64,000 bases of DNA from Chryseobacterium sp. ISL-6 (lineage in GTDB: Bacteria; Bacteroidota; Bacteroidia; Flavobacteriales; Weeksellaceae). Within the stretch, counting starts at the first letter, position 1. Every line of letters begins with the position of its first letter. Below the pieces are notes generated by a model. That model saw only the letters and a list, made by a program, of their open reading frames with translations. It was not told the DNA's origin and did no database searches. A program made the position numbers and the translations under genes. Location: contig NZ_JAGGPT010000005.1 of NCBI RefSeq assembly GCF_018613715.1, forward strand, positions 186,001-250,000, in the 5' to 3' direction. Below, in pieces: positions 45,366 to 54,739 of the stretch.

Positions 45366-46652
45366 CTATATAATTCCAAGAAGCAGTGCTCCCAATAACA
45401 TAACAATAGATGATCCGATAGCCCATTTGAGTGTGTATTTTAAATGATCAGAAAATTCTACACCCGCAAGTGAAACCAGTAAATAAGTTGAAGGAACCAG
45501 CGGACTCAAAAGGTGAGAAGCCTGTCCTACAAGGCTTGCTCTTCCTAATATATCCGATGGAATACCAAGCTGATGACCTGTAGCTGCAATGATAGGCAGT
45601 ATTCCAAAATAATAAGCATCATTGGTAAGAAAGAAGGTTAACGGAACACTGAATACGGCTGTAATAATATTTAAAGAACCACCCCAGCTTTTCGGAACGA
45701 TCTCTATCATACTGTTTCCCATAGCTTGCATAATACCGGAACCATTTAGAATTCCTGTGAAAATTCCTGCTCCGAAGATCATCCCCGCCACGGATAATGC
45801 ATTTCCTGCATGTTTGGACATTATTTTCTGCTGGTCCTTTAATTTTGGATAATTGATAACAGAAGCGATACAAAATGCAATCATAAATGCAATCCCAAGG
45901 GGAACGAGATCTAAAATCATAACCGTTAAAAGAACGACCGTAAGTCCAAGGTTGATCCAGATAAGCTTTGGACGGAGAAGTTTGGGGTCTACCTCCCCAA
46001 CAATATCACTGCCACTGTAATTGGTGTATTTTCCATGTTTTGCAATTCGTTTTTTTTCCTTTAAACCTAGAATGTAAGCGACAAATAGCACCCAGCAGAT
46101 TCCTAAAATCATAATGGGAATCATAGGGACAAAAATTTCTGTATGTCCAAGTTTCAGGGAGCTCATAACTCTGGCAGTGGGCCCACCCCAGGGAAGAATA
46201 TTCATAATACCACCAGCAAGCATAATGATACAGGTAAGAATAAGTGGATTCAGTCCCTGTTTTTTGTAAAGGGGAAGCATGGCAGCGACTACAATAATAT
46301 AGGTAGAAGAGCCATCTCCGTCCAGCGAAACCAATGTGGTGAGGATAGCTGTTCCTATGGTTGTTTTAATAGGATTATCTCCAACGGCTTTTAATATTAC
46401 ATTAACCAATGGTTCAAATAATCCGGTGTCGATCATTAAGCTAAAATAGAGGATAGCAAAAATCAGCATGACGCCGGTAAGCGCTATTTCTTTGACTCCA
46501 TTTTTCATCATGTCCCCAAGCTGAGGACCGAATCCTGCAATGAGAGCAACTACTACCGGCACGATCACCAAAGCAGTAAGAGGTGTCATTTTTTTATTCA
46601 TGATGAGTACCATGAAAAAGAGGATCATCAAAAACCCAAGAAATGTTAGCAT
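45366..46652 (-). CDS. Citrate transporter, CitMHS family
   Basis: 428 residues, about 12 helices, full match to the CitM/CitH pattern: starts MLTFLGFLMILFFMVLIMNKKMTPLTALV, with VSLDGDGSSTYIIVVAAMLPLY, NILPWGGPTARV and a C-terminal LVGQASHLLSPLVPSTYLLV. Imports citrate complexed with a divalent metal ion. It is 34 bases downstream of a DUF2490 gene and near a DAACS symporter, with a two-component system divergent from them. Together they look like a citrate/dicarboxylate uptake set. Confidence 0.92.
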   Translation of the reverse strand: MLTFLGFLMILFFMVLIMNKKMTPLTALVIVPVVVALIAGFGPQLGDMMKNGVKEIALTGVMLIFAILYFSLMIDTGLFEPLVNVILKAVGDNPIKTTIGTAILTTLVSLDGDGSSTYIIVVAAMLPLYKKQGLNPLILTCIIMLAGGIMNILPWGGPTARVMSSLKLGHTEIFVPMIPIMILGICWVLFVAYILGLKEKKRIAKHGKYTNYSGSDIVGEVDPKLLRPKLIWINLGLTVVLLTVMILDLVPLGIAFMIAFCIASVINYPKLKDQQKIMSKHAGNALSVAGMIFGAGIFTGILNGSGIMQAMGNSMIEIVPKSWGGSLNIITAVFSVPLTFFLTNDAYYFGILPIIAATGHQLGIPSDILGRASLVGQASHLLSPLVPSTYLLVSLAGVEFSDHLKYTLKWAIGSSIVMLLGALLLGII

Positions 46653-46686
46653 AGCAGTATATTAAATTTTATAAGTAATGTATCGG

Positions 46687-47376
46687 TTATTTTTGTTTCT
46701 TTCTCCAGTCAAAAGTGTTTCTGAAACCTATGTATCCATAGTTGCTTGTTTTTCCTGGTGACAATTGATTGATAAAAGCCAATTCGATGGCTGAATTTCT
46801 TCCAGCTTTTATTCCGAGTCCGGCAGTAATACGGTTGCTATCGAAGGGGTCTTCTTTCTTAATATTCATCCTTATTTCATTCTTCAGGATGCCATATAAT
46901 TTCTCTTTTTCACCTTTTTTATTGAAAGGAATTCTCATAGAGATCAGATAACGCACTCTAAGTACAAATTCATCGGGATTATTGATAAATCTTTCTTCTA
47001 CACGAAATCTACTGGAGACGGATGTTCTGCCAATATCGTGATCCAGGGTTACCTGTTGGAATGCTCTTTTTTCATACCGCGTTTTTTTCTGATCATTGGA
47101 CTGATAGGAATCTAAAATAAGAAACATCCCTCCTGCAGCAGGCCTTACTCCTTTTGTCACTTCATAATCCAGGTAAGCATTAACAAGGAAAAGTCTAGTG
47201 TCATAAGCAAGGTCAAAAGATCGATACTGCGTTAAAGCGGTTAACGTACTCTTGTCCGATACCTTTGCGGTCATTATATATTGGAACCACATATTATAAG
47301 TGTCATTACTTTGAGCCTCATAAAAATGGTTGAGCAGTATTAAAAAAATAAAAATTAATTTTCTCTTAATTTTCAT
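46687..47376 (-). CDS. DUF2490 outer-membrane protein
   Basis: 229 residues, with a signal peptide (about 1-22). The body has the DUF2490 pattern of alternating strands: YNMWFQYIMTAKVSDKSTLTALTQYRSFD, RAFQQVTLDHDIGRTSVSSRFRVEERFI and a final GYIGFRNTFDWRKKQK. Probably an outer-membrane barrel, perhaps a channel for citrate or metal-citrate. First gene of the transporter unit; the TATATTTG box at 47405-47412 is its likely -7 element. Confidence 0.85.
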   Translation of the reverse strand: MKIKRKLIFIFLILLNHFYEAQSNDTYNMWFQYIMTAKVSDKSTLTALTQYRSFDLAYDTRLFLVNAYLDYEVTKGVRPAAGGMFLILDSYQSNDQKKTRYEKRAFQQVTLDHDIGRTSVSSRFRVEERFINNPDEFVLRVRYLISMRIPFNKKGEKEKLYGILKNEIRMNIKKEDPFDSNRITAGLGIKAGRNSAIELAFINQLSPGKTSNYGYIGFRNTFDWRKKQK

Positions 47377-47404
47377 ATAATATTTGGTTAATGTTGTTGT
47401 TTCT

Positions 47405-47412
47405 CAAATATA
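47405..47412 (-). promoter_or_regulatory. -7 promoter box of the DUF2490-citM unit
   Basis: TATATTTG on the minus strand; no exact TTTG at 19 bases, but TTG about 22 bases upstream. Confidence 0.5.
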
Positions 47413-47493
47413 TTTATTAGAAGTACCGGGCTGTCAATTTTTCAATCAATGACCTATTTTATCAGCGAACTGCATTTTCCATCAAAAACATCC

Positions 47494-47501
47494 TATATTT
47501 G
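47494..47501 (+). promoter_or_regulatory. -7 promoter box of the LytS-type kinase gene
   Basis: TATATTTG on the plus strand, about 26 bases before the start codon; the -33 element is not clear. Confidence 0.5.
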
Positions 47502-47527
47502 AAAACTTTTGAAATAGGTTTTTTGAA

Positions 47528-48637
47528 ATGTTTTTAATTATAAATATTGTTATTATACTGCTGGTTTTCAGGATTTTATTCAGTTCTAAAATTCTGAAGG
47601 TCCTTATGGATTCCCGTTGGAAGTTTTTGTTGAGGTTACAGCATGTTTTCTTCTTTTGCCTCTTCATTTTGATTACTTATTTTACCGAAAACTACTTCCT
47701 CGATGCTCCTGATTTGATTTGGAGTATACTTTCTGTAACTATTTTCAATATTGGAATTTATTATCTGGTGTATTATTATTTAGTTCCTTATTTTTATCTG
47801 TCCAATAAGTATCCGGAATTTATCCTGTATGCTTTGATCCTCTTTTTGGTGTCGAGTCTTTTCAGAATCTTGCTCGAACCTGAGATTTTTAATATGAATT
47901 TTGATGAAACTCTTTCCAATACAAAATTTTTATATAATGTGTATACGGCTCAGGGAATCATTATTCTTGTTGCTTCATTTCTGGGGATTACAAAAGATAA
48001 ATTTATCATTGAGCAGGATGTTGTTGATCTGGGAGAACAAAAGGAGCAGCTTTATCTGGATCTTTTAAAATCGAAGATGAATCCACATTTTTTATTGAAC
48101 ACGCTGAATAATATTTATGCAAACAGTTTTGTTTCTTCTGGAAAAACTTCAGATTCTATTTTGCAGCTCAGTAAACTTTTACAGTATATCATTTATGACA
48201 GTGGAAAAGAAAAGATAAGCCTGGCTCAGGAGTTTTCTTCGATACATTCTTTGGCTACGCTGTATCAGTTGAAGTATGATAATCAACTTAATATTGATTT
48301 TAATATTCAAAATGAAGAGACTTTGGATGTAATCGAAATTCCGCCATCTGTATTTCTGACACTTTTTGAAAATGCGTTGAAGCATTCAGGAATTGGTTTG
48401 GAATCTGATCGTTTTATAAAAGTTTCGTATGCTATTGAAGGGCGGGATATATTCTTTGAAATTATAAATTCTATTACTACTAAAAGGCCTTCTGAAGATA
48501 CAGGATATAATGGGTTGGGAAATGAAGCGATTATACAAATATTAGAAAAGCATTACTCAGGAAATTTTAACCTTTTCTCTGAAGTACTTGAAGATAATAC
48601 CTATAAGACAACTTTAAAAATTAATCTGAATGACTAA
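47528..48637 (+). CDS. LytS-type sensor histidine kinase
   Basis: 369 residues. Four N-terminal transmembrane helices (to about 155), then the His_kinase (PF06580-type) domain with the H-box SKMNPHFLLNTLNNIY (His187) and an HATPase_c domain with NALKHSG and YNGLGNEAI. It overlaps the response regulator gene by 8 bases. Divergent from the citrate/dicarboxylate transporter unit; the two-component system very probably senses the substrate of those transporters. Confidence 0.93.
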   Translation: MFLIINIVIILLVFRILFSSKILKVLMDSRWKFLLRLQHVFFFCLFILITYFTENYFLDAPDLIWSILSVTIFNIGIYYLVYYYLVPYFYLSNKYPEFILYALILFLVSSLFRILLEPEIFNMNFDETLSNTKFLYNVYTAQGIIILVASFLGITKDKFIIEQDVVDLGEQKEQLYLDLLKSKMNPHFLLNTLNNIYANSFVSSGKTSDSILQLSKLLQYIIYDSGKEKISLAQEFSSIHSLATLYQLKYDNQLNIDFNIQNEETLDVIEIPPSVFLTLFENALKHSGIGLESDRFIKVSYAIEGRDIFFEIINSITTKRPSEDTGYNGLGNEAIIQILEKHYSGNFNLFSEVLEDNTYKTTLKINLND

Positions 48638-49331
48638 TCTATCTGTAGTAAATGTAGACGACGAATATCCTGCGTTGCAGCTTGTCAAACAATACTGTGC
48701 GCAGATAGAAGGGATAGAGTTGCAAAGTTCATTTCAGAACCCTGAGATGGCATTGGAATATTTAATAAAAAATAGAGTAGACCTTGTGATCCTGGATATC
48801 AATATGCCTGGAATAAATGGAGTAGAATTGTTACAGCAACTTCCTTATAAGCCCCTGTGTATTTTTATGACATTAGAAACTCAGCATGCTGTAAAAGCTT
48901 TTGAACTGGATGTTGTGCATTACCTGGTGAAGCCGGTAGATTTTGAGACTTTCAGAAAAGCGATACACAAAGCTAAGGATTTCATGAAGTTTAAAAACTC
49001 TTCTGAACAAGCAGAAAAAGAAGATTTTATTATGTTTAAATCCAATTATATCATGAATAAGGTTTTTCTTAAGGATATTCTGTGGGTAGAAGGTTTTGGA
49101 GAATATATTGTTTTGGTAACCCCTTTAAAAAAGTACATGATCCTGGACAGGATGTCAAATTTTGAAGAGAAGTTTCAGGCTTTTGGATTTATCCGTGTGC
49201 ACAAATCTTACATTGTTTTATCTTCTCATATCGATTCTTATGATGTGAAAAATGTTTACTTGAAAGATGGAGATAAAGTTCCTTTAGGGAGAACATACAA
49301 AGCCATATTAAAAGATCATTTAGGTAAATAA
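48630..49331 (+). CDS. LytTR-family response regulator
   Basis: 233 residues. The receiver domain holds VDDEYPA and phospho-acceptor Asp56 (LVILDINMPGINGVELL), with Lys in VKPVDFETF. The LytTR DNA-binding domain fills about 130-233 (IMFKSNYIMNKVFLKDILWVEG, FIRVHKSYIV). Pairs with the LytS-type kinase just upstream (8-base overlap). Probable targets are the divergent transporter genes. Confidence 0.94.
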   Translation: MTNLSVVNVDDEYPALQLVKQYCAQIEGIELQSSFQNPEMALEYLIKNRVDLVILDINMPGINGVELLQQLPYKPLCIFMTLETQHAVKAFELDVVHYLVKPVDFETFRKAIHKAKDFMKFKNSSEQAEKEDFIMFKSNYIMNKVFLKDILWVEGFGEYIVLVTPLKKYMILDRMSNFEEKFQAFGFIRVHKSYIVLSSHIDSYDVKNVYLKDGDKVPLGRTYKAILKDHLGK

Positions 49332-49333
49332 AA

Positions 49334-49356
49334 AAAACCGCCTTATGGACGGTTTT
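49334..49356. terminator. Bidirectional intrinsic terminator
   Basis: AAAACCG / CGGTTTT stem with an inner CC/GG pair between convergent genes, with A/T runs on both sides. Confidence 0.78.
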
Positions 49357-49367
49357 TAATTGTTGAT

Positions 49368-51743
49368 TTATTTTTTTCCTGCGGCCTGCATTGGATTTAC
49401 TTTTCCGCTGGCTCCACCTCTTACTCCGCCTTCATGTTTTTGCTTAAACACCTGGAATTTTGAAGTCTGTGAATTAGTTCCATCGTTGCTCCAGAAATTA
49501 TTTGAAGTATCAATATCAGCTGTTTCTCTCATTGGATCCAGTTGGATAGATTTTAATTTCTTTTCAAAGTAGTAGGTTTTGGAAGCTTTTTGTTCATTCA
49601 GCCTCCAGATCTGTGCAGAAGATTTATCGTAAAGTTTCGTACCATCCTCAAAAGTGAACTCAAGAATTATAGGCATTACCAATCCACCTTTATTTACAAA
49701 GTCAATTTGATAAGCCTGAATGTTTTTGAACTTTTCTTTGTCTTTGTTATCTAGAGTGGTGGTATTATCCTGAGTAAGAGAATGTTCTTTATCATTGTCT
49801 ACTTTTTCCTGACCTCTGTCATAACGATAATAGAAATCCTGAGCTTCTTTATCTTTATCTACATAAAATGTAATATTCTTATCCTCTTTGTTTCTGATTT
49901 TTGAAAGGTCTTCAAAATCATTCACCAGCGCTTTGTCGACCTTATACTTTATTTCTTTACCTGTTGGGACAGCATCCAGGTCAGGGGTAGCAATGGTAAC
50001 TTTATCAATAGCAATATCTACAGGATCAATTCCATAGAACCACCCTCTCCAGAACCAATCTAAATCTTCACCACTTGCATCTTCCATAGTTCTGAAAAAG
50101 TCAGCAGGTTCAGGGTGTTTGAAAGCCCATCTTTTAGCATATGTTTTATAAGCTTTATCAAAAAGTTCTCTGCCCATGATCGTTTCACGAAGGATATTCA
50201 ACCCTGTTGCAGGTTTTGAATAGGCATTGGGTCCGAACTGAACAATGTTTTCAGAATTACTCATGATCGGTTCCAATTGATCTTTTGGAAGTTTCATATA
50301 ATCTACGATCGTCCATGCCGGTCCGCGTTTTGAAGGGAATTTATTATCCCATTTTTCTTCTGTAAGGTATTCTGTAAAAGTATTCAATCCTTCATCCATC
50401 CAGGTCCATTGTCTTTCATCCGAGTTGATGATCATCGGAAAGAAGTTGTGTCCGACCTCATGAATGACTACTCCGATCATTCCGTTTTTTGTTCCCTCAG
50501 AATAAGTTCCATCCTTTTCAGTTCTTCCAAAGTTGAAACAGATCATAGGGTATTCCATTCCGTTGGCAGCTTCTACAGATTGAGCAACCGGGTAAGGGTA
50601 TGGGATAGTGAATTCTGAATAGGTTTTAATGGTGTGAGCAACAGCCCTAGTAGAGAATTTTCTATACAATCCATAAGCTTCTTTTCCATAGAAGCTCATA
50701 GCCATTACTTTGTTATTATTTTCCGGGATAGTAACAGCCATTCCGTCCCAGATGAATTTTCTGGATGAGGTCCAGGCGAAATCTCTGACATTATTAGCTT
50801 CGAATACCCAGGTTTTTCTTTGTTTTGATTTATTTTTTTCGGCTTTTTTAGCTTCCTCAAGAGTTACGATTTCTACAGGTTCTGCAGAACTCTGAGCTTT
50901 TTTATATCTTGAAAGCTGATCAGAAGATAAAACCTGTTCATAGTTTTTACATTCTCCTGTTCCACCTACAACATGGTCAGAAGGAACATTCATTGAAACT
51001 TTAAAATTTCCAAAAGCTAAAGCGAATTCTCCTCTTCCTGTAAACTGATGATTTTGCCATCCGTGGAAATCGCTGTAAACGCACATTCTCGGATACCATT
51101 GCGTGATTGTATAAAGGTCATTCCCATCTTCAGGAAAATTTTCATAACCACCACGGCCACCCATTTTAATTCTGTTGGTAATGTTATAATTCCAGTCTAC
51201 TTTAAAAACTAATTTCTCACCTTTTTTTAGAACCTTAGGTAGATCAATACGCATCATTGTTTTATTGACCGTGTAGCGTAAAGGAGTTCCTGATTCATCG
51301 GTTACTTTTTCAAGATGCACTCCGTATCCATTGTCTTTTTCCGGTAAAACGGAAGCTTTCAGCTGTTGATCATTTGATATTTTTGGAAGCGTGGTTGAAG
51401 TAGGATAATTTGCTTTATTTATAGATGAAGCTTCATTCTCATCCAGTTGCAGCCAGATGTAATCCAGATCATCCGGAGAGTTATTGTAATAGGTAATGGT
51501 CTCAGATCCTTTTAGATTCCTTTTATCTTCATCAAGGTATGCTGAAATATTATAATCTGCTCTGTTCTGCCAGTAACCGTTTCCTGGTGATCCCGATGCT
51601 GTTCTATATATATTGGGAGTAGGTAAAATAGTTCCCAATTGTTCAAATTTATTTCCGTGATTGCTCCCTGGATTATTTTGAATGTTTTGAGCGGTTAAGC
51701 CTACAAATGTGAATACAGAAAGTACAGTTACTTTTAGTTTCAT
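49368..51743 (-). CDS. Exported M1-family metallopeptidase
   Basis: 791 residues with a signal peptide (about 1-18). An N-terminal beta domain leads to the gluzincin site HEVGH (around residue 425), with the second zinc ligand Glu in WMDEGLNTF, and a catalytic Tyr expected later. The C-terminal region is beta-rich and ends in KHEGGVRGGASGKVNPMQAAGKK, without a T9SS tail. Probably a periplasmic or outer-membrane-associated aminopeptidase. Followed (minus to plus switch) by HupE/UreJ and DUF6702 genes, an order also seen in other flavobacteria. Confidence 0.93.
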   Translation of the reverse strand: MKLKVTVLSVFTFVGLTAQNIQNNPGSNHGNKFEQLGTILPTPNIYRTASGSPGNGYWQNRADYNISAYLDEDKRNLKGSETITYYNNSPDDLDYIWLQLDENEASSINKANYPTSTTLPKISNDQQLKASVLPEKDNGYGVHLEKVTDESGTPLRYTVNKTMMRIDLPKVLKKGEKLVFKVDWNYNITNRIKMGGRGGYENFPEDGNDLYTITQWYPRMCVYSDFHGWQNHQFTGRGEFALAFGNFKVSMNVPSDHVVGGTGECKNYEQVLSSDQLSRYKKAQSSAEPVEIVTLEEAKKAEKNKSKQRKTWVFEANNVRDFAWTSSRKFIWDGMAVTIPENNNKVMAMSFYGKEAYGLYRKFSTRAVAHTIKTYSEFTIPYPYPVAQSVEAANGMEYPMICFNFGRTEKDGTYSEGTKNGMIGVVIHEVGHNFFPMIINSDERQWTWMDEGLNTFTEYLTEEKWDNKFPSKRGPAWTIVDYMKLPKDQLEPIMSNSENIVQFGPNAYSKPATGLNILRETIMGRELFDKAYKTYAKRWAFKHPEPADFFRTMEDASGEDLDWFWRGWFYGIDPVDIAIDKVTIATPDLDAVPTGKEIKYKVDKALVNDFEDLSKIRNKEDKNITFYVDKDKEAQDFYYRYDRGQEKVDNDKEHSLTQDNTTTLDNKDKEKFKNIQAYQIDFVNKGGLVMPIILEFTFEDGTKLYDKSSAQIWRLNEQKASKTYYFEKKLKSIQLDPMRETADIDTSNNFWSNDGTNSQTSKFQVFKQKHEGGVRGGASGKVNPMQAAGKK

Positions 51744-51810
51744 AAGCGAAATGATTTAATAATTTTCAAATATAACAATAAGTCGTTGAAAAAATATCAA
51801 TCGTTACTCC

Positions 51811-52389
51811 TTAAAATGGAATTCTTTCTAAAGTCATTTTCAGTGCCAAAGCAAAAACGCCGGAAGACACAAATAGTATCCAGTCTTTCTTGTTGACCTT
51901 GAAGATATTTAATGCTATAAAAAGCAGGATCAATATGGCAAGAACAATAACGATCTGGCCAACTTCCAGCCCAATGTTAAAACCCAAAAGCGGGACTGCT
52001 ATACTTTGACTTTTTGCAATCATTACCCTTGCTGTATTGGCAAATCCCATTCCATGAATCAATCCGAAAATTAAGGCCAGATAGTAATTGGTTCTGTCCA
52101 GGGTCTGCTTTTTGTTTTTCATTAGAATATTCCCCAATGCAGTAAGTACGATCGTTAAAGGGATTAAAAATTCAACCCAATTTGACGGAACTCTCACAAT
52201 GTCCAAAATACTTAACGCCAAAGTTATAGAATGTCCAACCGTAAAAGCAGTGACAAGAATCAGAATTTTTTTCAAATCTTTGTACGAATAGACGGCAATT
52301 AAGGCCAAAACGAAAAGTTGATGATCCAGTGCATCCAGAGAAATAATATGTTCCCAACCCAGCTTTAAATAGAATAAAAAGTCTTGCAT
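51811..52389 (-). CDS. HupE/UreJ-family membrane protein
   Basis: 192 residues, about six helices. The family motif SLDALDHQLFVLALIA with the adjacent His/Asp residues and FTVGHSITLALS are present, and FGLIHGMGFAN is in the second half. Relatives are putative nickel or cobalt permeases or accessory proteins of hydrogenase/urease, but no such enzyme is in the window. Divergent from the DUF6702 gene at 52458. Confidence 0.88.
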   Translation of the reverse strand: MQDFLFYLKLGWEHIISLDALDHQLFVLALIAVYSYKDLKKILILVTAFTVGHSITLALSILDIVRVPSNWVEFLIPLTIVLTALGNILMKNKKQTLDRTNYYLALIFGLIHGMGFANTARVMIAKSQSIAVPLLGFNIGLEVGQIVIVLAILILLFIALNIFKVNKKDWILFVSSGVFALALKMTLERIPF

Positions 52390-52457
52390 GATATTGTGAT
52401 GATATAAAGCTTACGAAAATAATGATTAATTTCGGAACAAATTTAATCTTGTACTTT

Positions 52458-52958
52458 ATGAAGAGTTTGTGGCTGTTTTTACTTCCTGTTATTTTTTTGT
52501 TTTCTTTTGCCAGGATTAAGCACCCTTATCATGTGGGTTCGGTAGAAATTAATTATAATTCAAAGTCAAAGACTTTTGAAATTACCGGACGCTTTTTTCT
52601 TGATGATCTGGAAAATGGGTTGACAAAAAAGTATGGAAAACCTTTCCATTTTAACGATGAAAAATACAAAGCTCAGCTTAATGAGGCTCTTAAGAATTAC
52701 AGTGCTGAATACTTTAAATTAAAAGCAGACAGTCGTTTTTTAAAGGTCAATTATATTGGATATGAAGAAGACAGTGAATCTGTAAATGTTTTTTTGGAAT
52801 CTGAATCTGTAAATGCTCCTAAAAAATTAGAATCTGCAGTTAGTTTTCTTTATAATTTGTTTGATGATCAAATCAATATCGTCCATATGATCATTAATGG
52901 TCAGCGCAAAAGTGAAAAATTAAGCTATCCAAATAGGTATGTATATCAGCAATTTTAG
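52458..52958 (+). CDS. Exported DUF6702-like protein
   Basis: Start set at 52458, where the signal peptide MKSLWLFLLPVIFLFSFA begins; the frame is open 12 codons further up. 166 residues. The body has the IKHPYHVGSVEINYNSKSKTFEIT strand pair, then FFLDDLENGL, and a helical-beta end; the layout matches the DUF6702 family in Bacteroidota, often next to M1 peptidase and HupE-like genes. Function unknown. Confidence 0.78.
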   Translation: MKSLWLFLLPVIFLFSFARIKHPYHVGSVEINYNSKSKTFEITGRFFLDDLENGLTKKYGKPFHFNDEKYKAQLNEALKNYSAEYFKLKADSRFLKVNYIGYEEDSESVNVFLESESVNAPKKLESAVSFLYNLFDDQINIVHMIINGQRKSEKLSYPNRYVYQQF

Positions 52959-52996
52959 AAATTCAGGATAAAAGCTACATCATTTAAGAATCCTTT

Positions 52997-53027
52997 AAAG
53001 ACACTTATTCTATAGATAAGTGTCTTT
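52997..53027 (+). terminator. Intrinsic terminator after the DUF6702-like gene
   Basis: Perfect stem AAAGACACTTAT / ATAAGTGTCTTT followed by a T-run. Confidence 0.88.
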
Positions 53028-53030
53028 TTT

Positions 53031-53252
53031 ATGCATTTTTTCCACGATTTTTAGGAGAATTTAAGACGAAACATTAATACACTGTTGTGTGATAAAAAAT
53101 ATTTCATTAGTTTTATAATTATTAATTAATATTATACGTTAACATTTTATTGTGAATTTATTTGTTTATAATACAGGTGTTTGTAAATATTTAAAATTCA
53201 CGTATTGGTGATTATGTTAACTATTAACAATTATTAATATTTATATTATTAT
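53031..53252. other. Very AT-rich intergenic stretch, no gene seen
   Basis: Long runs of A and T with short repeats of TTAATA/TATTAA type upstream of a consensus promoter. No open frame of note on either strand. Confidence 0.6.
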
Positions 53253-53283
53253 TTTGATATTTAAATAAATAGTATTACATTTG
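53253..53283 (+). promoter_or_regulatory. Consensus Bacteroidota promoter upstream of a decayed gene
   Basis: TTTG (53253-53256), exactly 19 bases, then TACATTTG (53276-53283). The next start codon on this strand (53426) is that of the decayed secreted-protein gene. Confidence 0.8.
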
Positions 53284-53425
53284 ATTTAACATATTTATGT
53301 TAATTTTAATTAAAATGTTATTTTTTATGTAAAATTATCAATATTTATAATGGCTGGTATATTAGTAAAAAGTAAGATTACTTTTAATACTAAAAAGGAG
53401 AATATTTAAAATAAATAAGTTTGTT

Positions 53426-53819
53426 ATGAAAAGTAAAAAAATCGATCTTTTTTTTCTGTTTTTAGCTTTAGCCCCCAAGATGCAAGCGTAAGTTAGGATC
53501 AATAGGAATAGCCACCACAAGGTGTATTTTTAATATTGATGGTGCTGAGATGCTTATTAGCAGTACCAACCTATTGCGCTTGCAAGGATTAATACTAGAG
53601 TAGCAGATGCTGATTTGATCGTTACAGAAGTGAATGACCTTCTGATAAATAGTTTAAAATAACCATGAAAACTATATTATATAAAATTTACGGTAAAAGT
53701 TCCCATTTACCAAACAGGCACAAATTCTAATAACACAAATTCAATATATGGAGCGCTTACTTCGGTAGGTGCTTTTGTTATTACAAATCTTACGTATTTT
53801 GATGTTATTCAATTATAGG
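53426..53819 (+). pseudogene. Decayed secreted-protein gene
   Basis: Opens with a good signal peptide MKSKKIDLFFLFLALAPKMQA, then a stop at 53489 where AQ-type cleavage and a mature start would be expected. Downstream, coding-like pieces lie in shifted frames: GIATTRCIFNIDGAE, like the G-I-x-T-P-Q-G-x-F-x-I-D-G-A start of secreted Chryseobacterium proteins, and a terminal piece NSNNTNSIYGALTSVGAF ending in FDVIQL. Several frameshifts and stops separate them. It keeps a perfect promoter, so it may still be transcribed. Confidence 0.7.
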
Positions 53820-54032
53820 ATAACACGTTAAAAAAATTAGAATTTCATTAGAATATTTATAAATGTACTTTATGGCTTATTTTTTGAAAATGATATGATG
53901 TTAAATTTTTACTAAAGTGATTTGTAAATTAACAAACACAAATGATGAGAAATTACTTGGTAATTAATCCTTAAGATGAAGGTTTTATTTCATCCTAAAA
54001 AATAAGACGGATATTCTAAAAACACAAATGAA
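53820..54032. other. AT-rich intergenic stretch, no gene seen
   Basis: Stretch between the decayed gene and the AcpH terminator. No protein-like frame and no clear regulatory motif. Confidence 0.55.
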
Positions 54033-54062
54033 AAAAAGTACTTACACCTGTAGGTACTTTTT
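54033..54062 (-). terminator. Intrinsic terminator of the AcpH-type gene
   Basis: Stem AAAAAGTAC.TACA / TGTA.GTACTTTTT on the minus strand with a T-run. Confidence 0.8.
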
Positions 54063-54065
54063 TAT

Positions 54066-54659
54066 TTAATTTTCTAATTGTAAGACTGTATTAATGCCTT
54101 TAGTATGGGCAAGTAGGTCTGGGAAAAAGTGATCATAACAATCCTGTAGTATGCTTTTATTCCCCAGAAAAGCTTTGAAAACCGGGATGTCTTTATCCAG
54201 GTATTTTGCTTTGTTTAAAACATTTTGTATACTGAATTTTATTCCCCAATCTTCACGGTAGTTATACAGCCAGTCATCGGCTTCCATTTTTACCAGCATC
54301 CTTTTGAAATTCTCTGGAAGCCACTTTTGATTTTCATTTAAAACCCGATAGACTCTTGAAGAATGTTCTTTCCACTCTTGTAATGAATGTTGTGTAAGGT
54401 CATTTGCCAGAAAATAATCCATTGAGACATCCACAAATGCTCCAGCATATAATCTCACCAATGGGCTGAATACTTTTTTCGCTTCATGAATAGCAGGGTG
54501 TGAATCTGTAAAAGTATCAATTGCCCGGTGAAGGGTGATACCATCCTGGATGTCTTTTGGAAAAGAATATCTATCCTTATTTCGGATAAAGTCTTCCAGA
54601 AACTGTCCTACAATTTGTTGATCTGTAAAAGAAAGAAAGGAATGAGCTAAATAATTCAT
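54066..54659 (-). CDS. Acyl carrier protein phosphodiesterase family
   Basis: 197 residues, full match to the AcpH pattern: MNYLAHSFLSFTDQQIVGQFLEDFI, then QDGITLHRAIDTFTDSHP and YAGAFVDVSMDYFLAND, with the metal-binding Asp/His set in these blocks. AcpH removes the phosphopantetheine arm from acyl carrier protein; in Bacteroidota this activity is assumed rather than shown. Cytosolic. Monocistronic. Confidence 0.88.
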   Translation of the reverse strand: MNYLAHSFLSFTDQQIVGQFLEDFIRNKDRYSFPKDIQDGITLHRAIDTFTDSHPAIHEAKKVFSPLVRLYAGAFVDVSMDYFLANDLTQHSLQEWKEHSSRVYRVLNENQKWLPENFKRMLVKMEADDWLYNYREDWGIKFSIQNVLNKAKYLDKDIPVFKAFLGNKSILQDCYDHFFPDLLAHTKGINTVLQLEN

Positions 54660-54739
54660 ATCGTATTAAGGCCAAAAAATAAAACCCTCAAATAAATGTA
54701 AGATATTTGAAGGTCTTATTTGTTATTTCTTCAGAGAAA

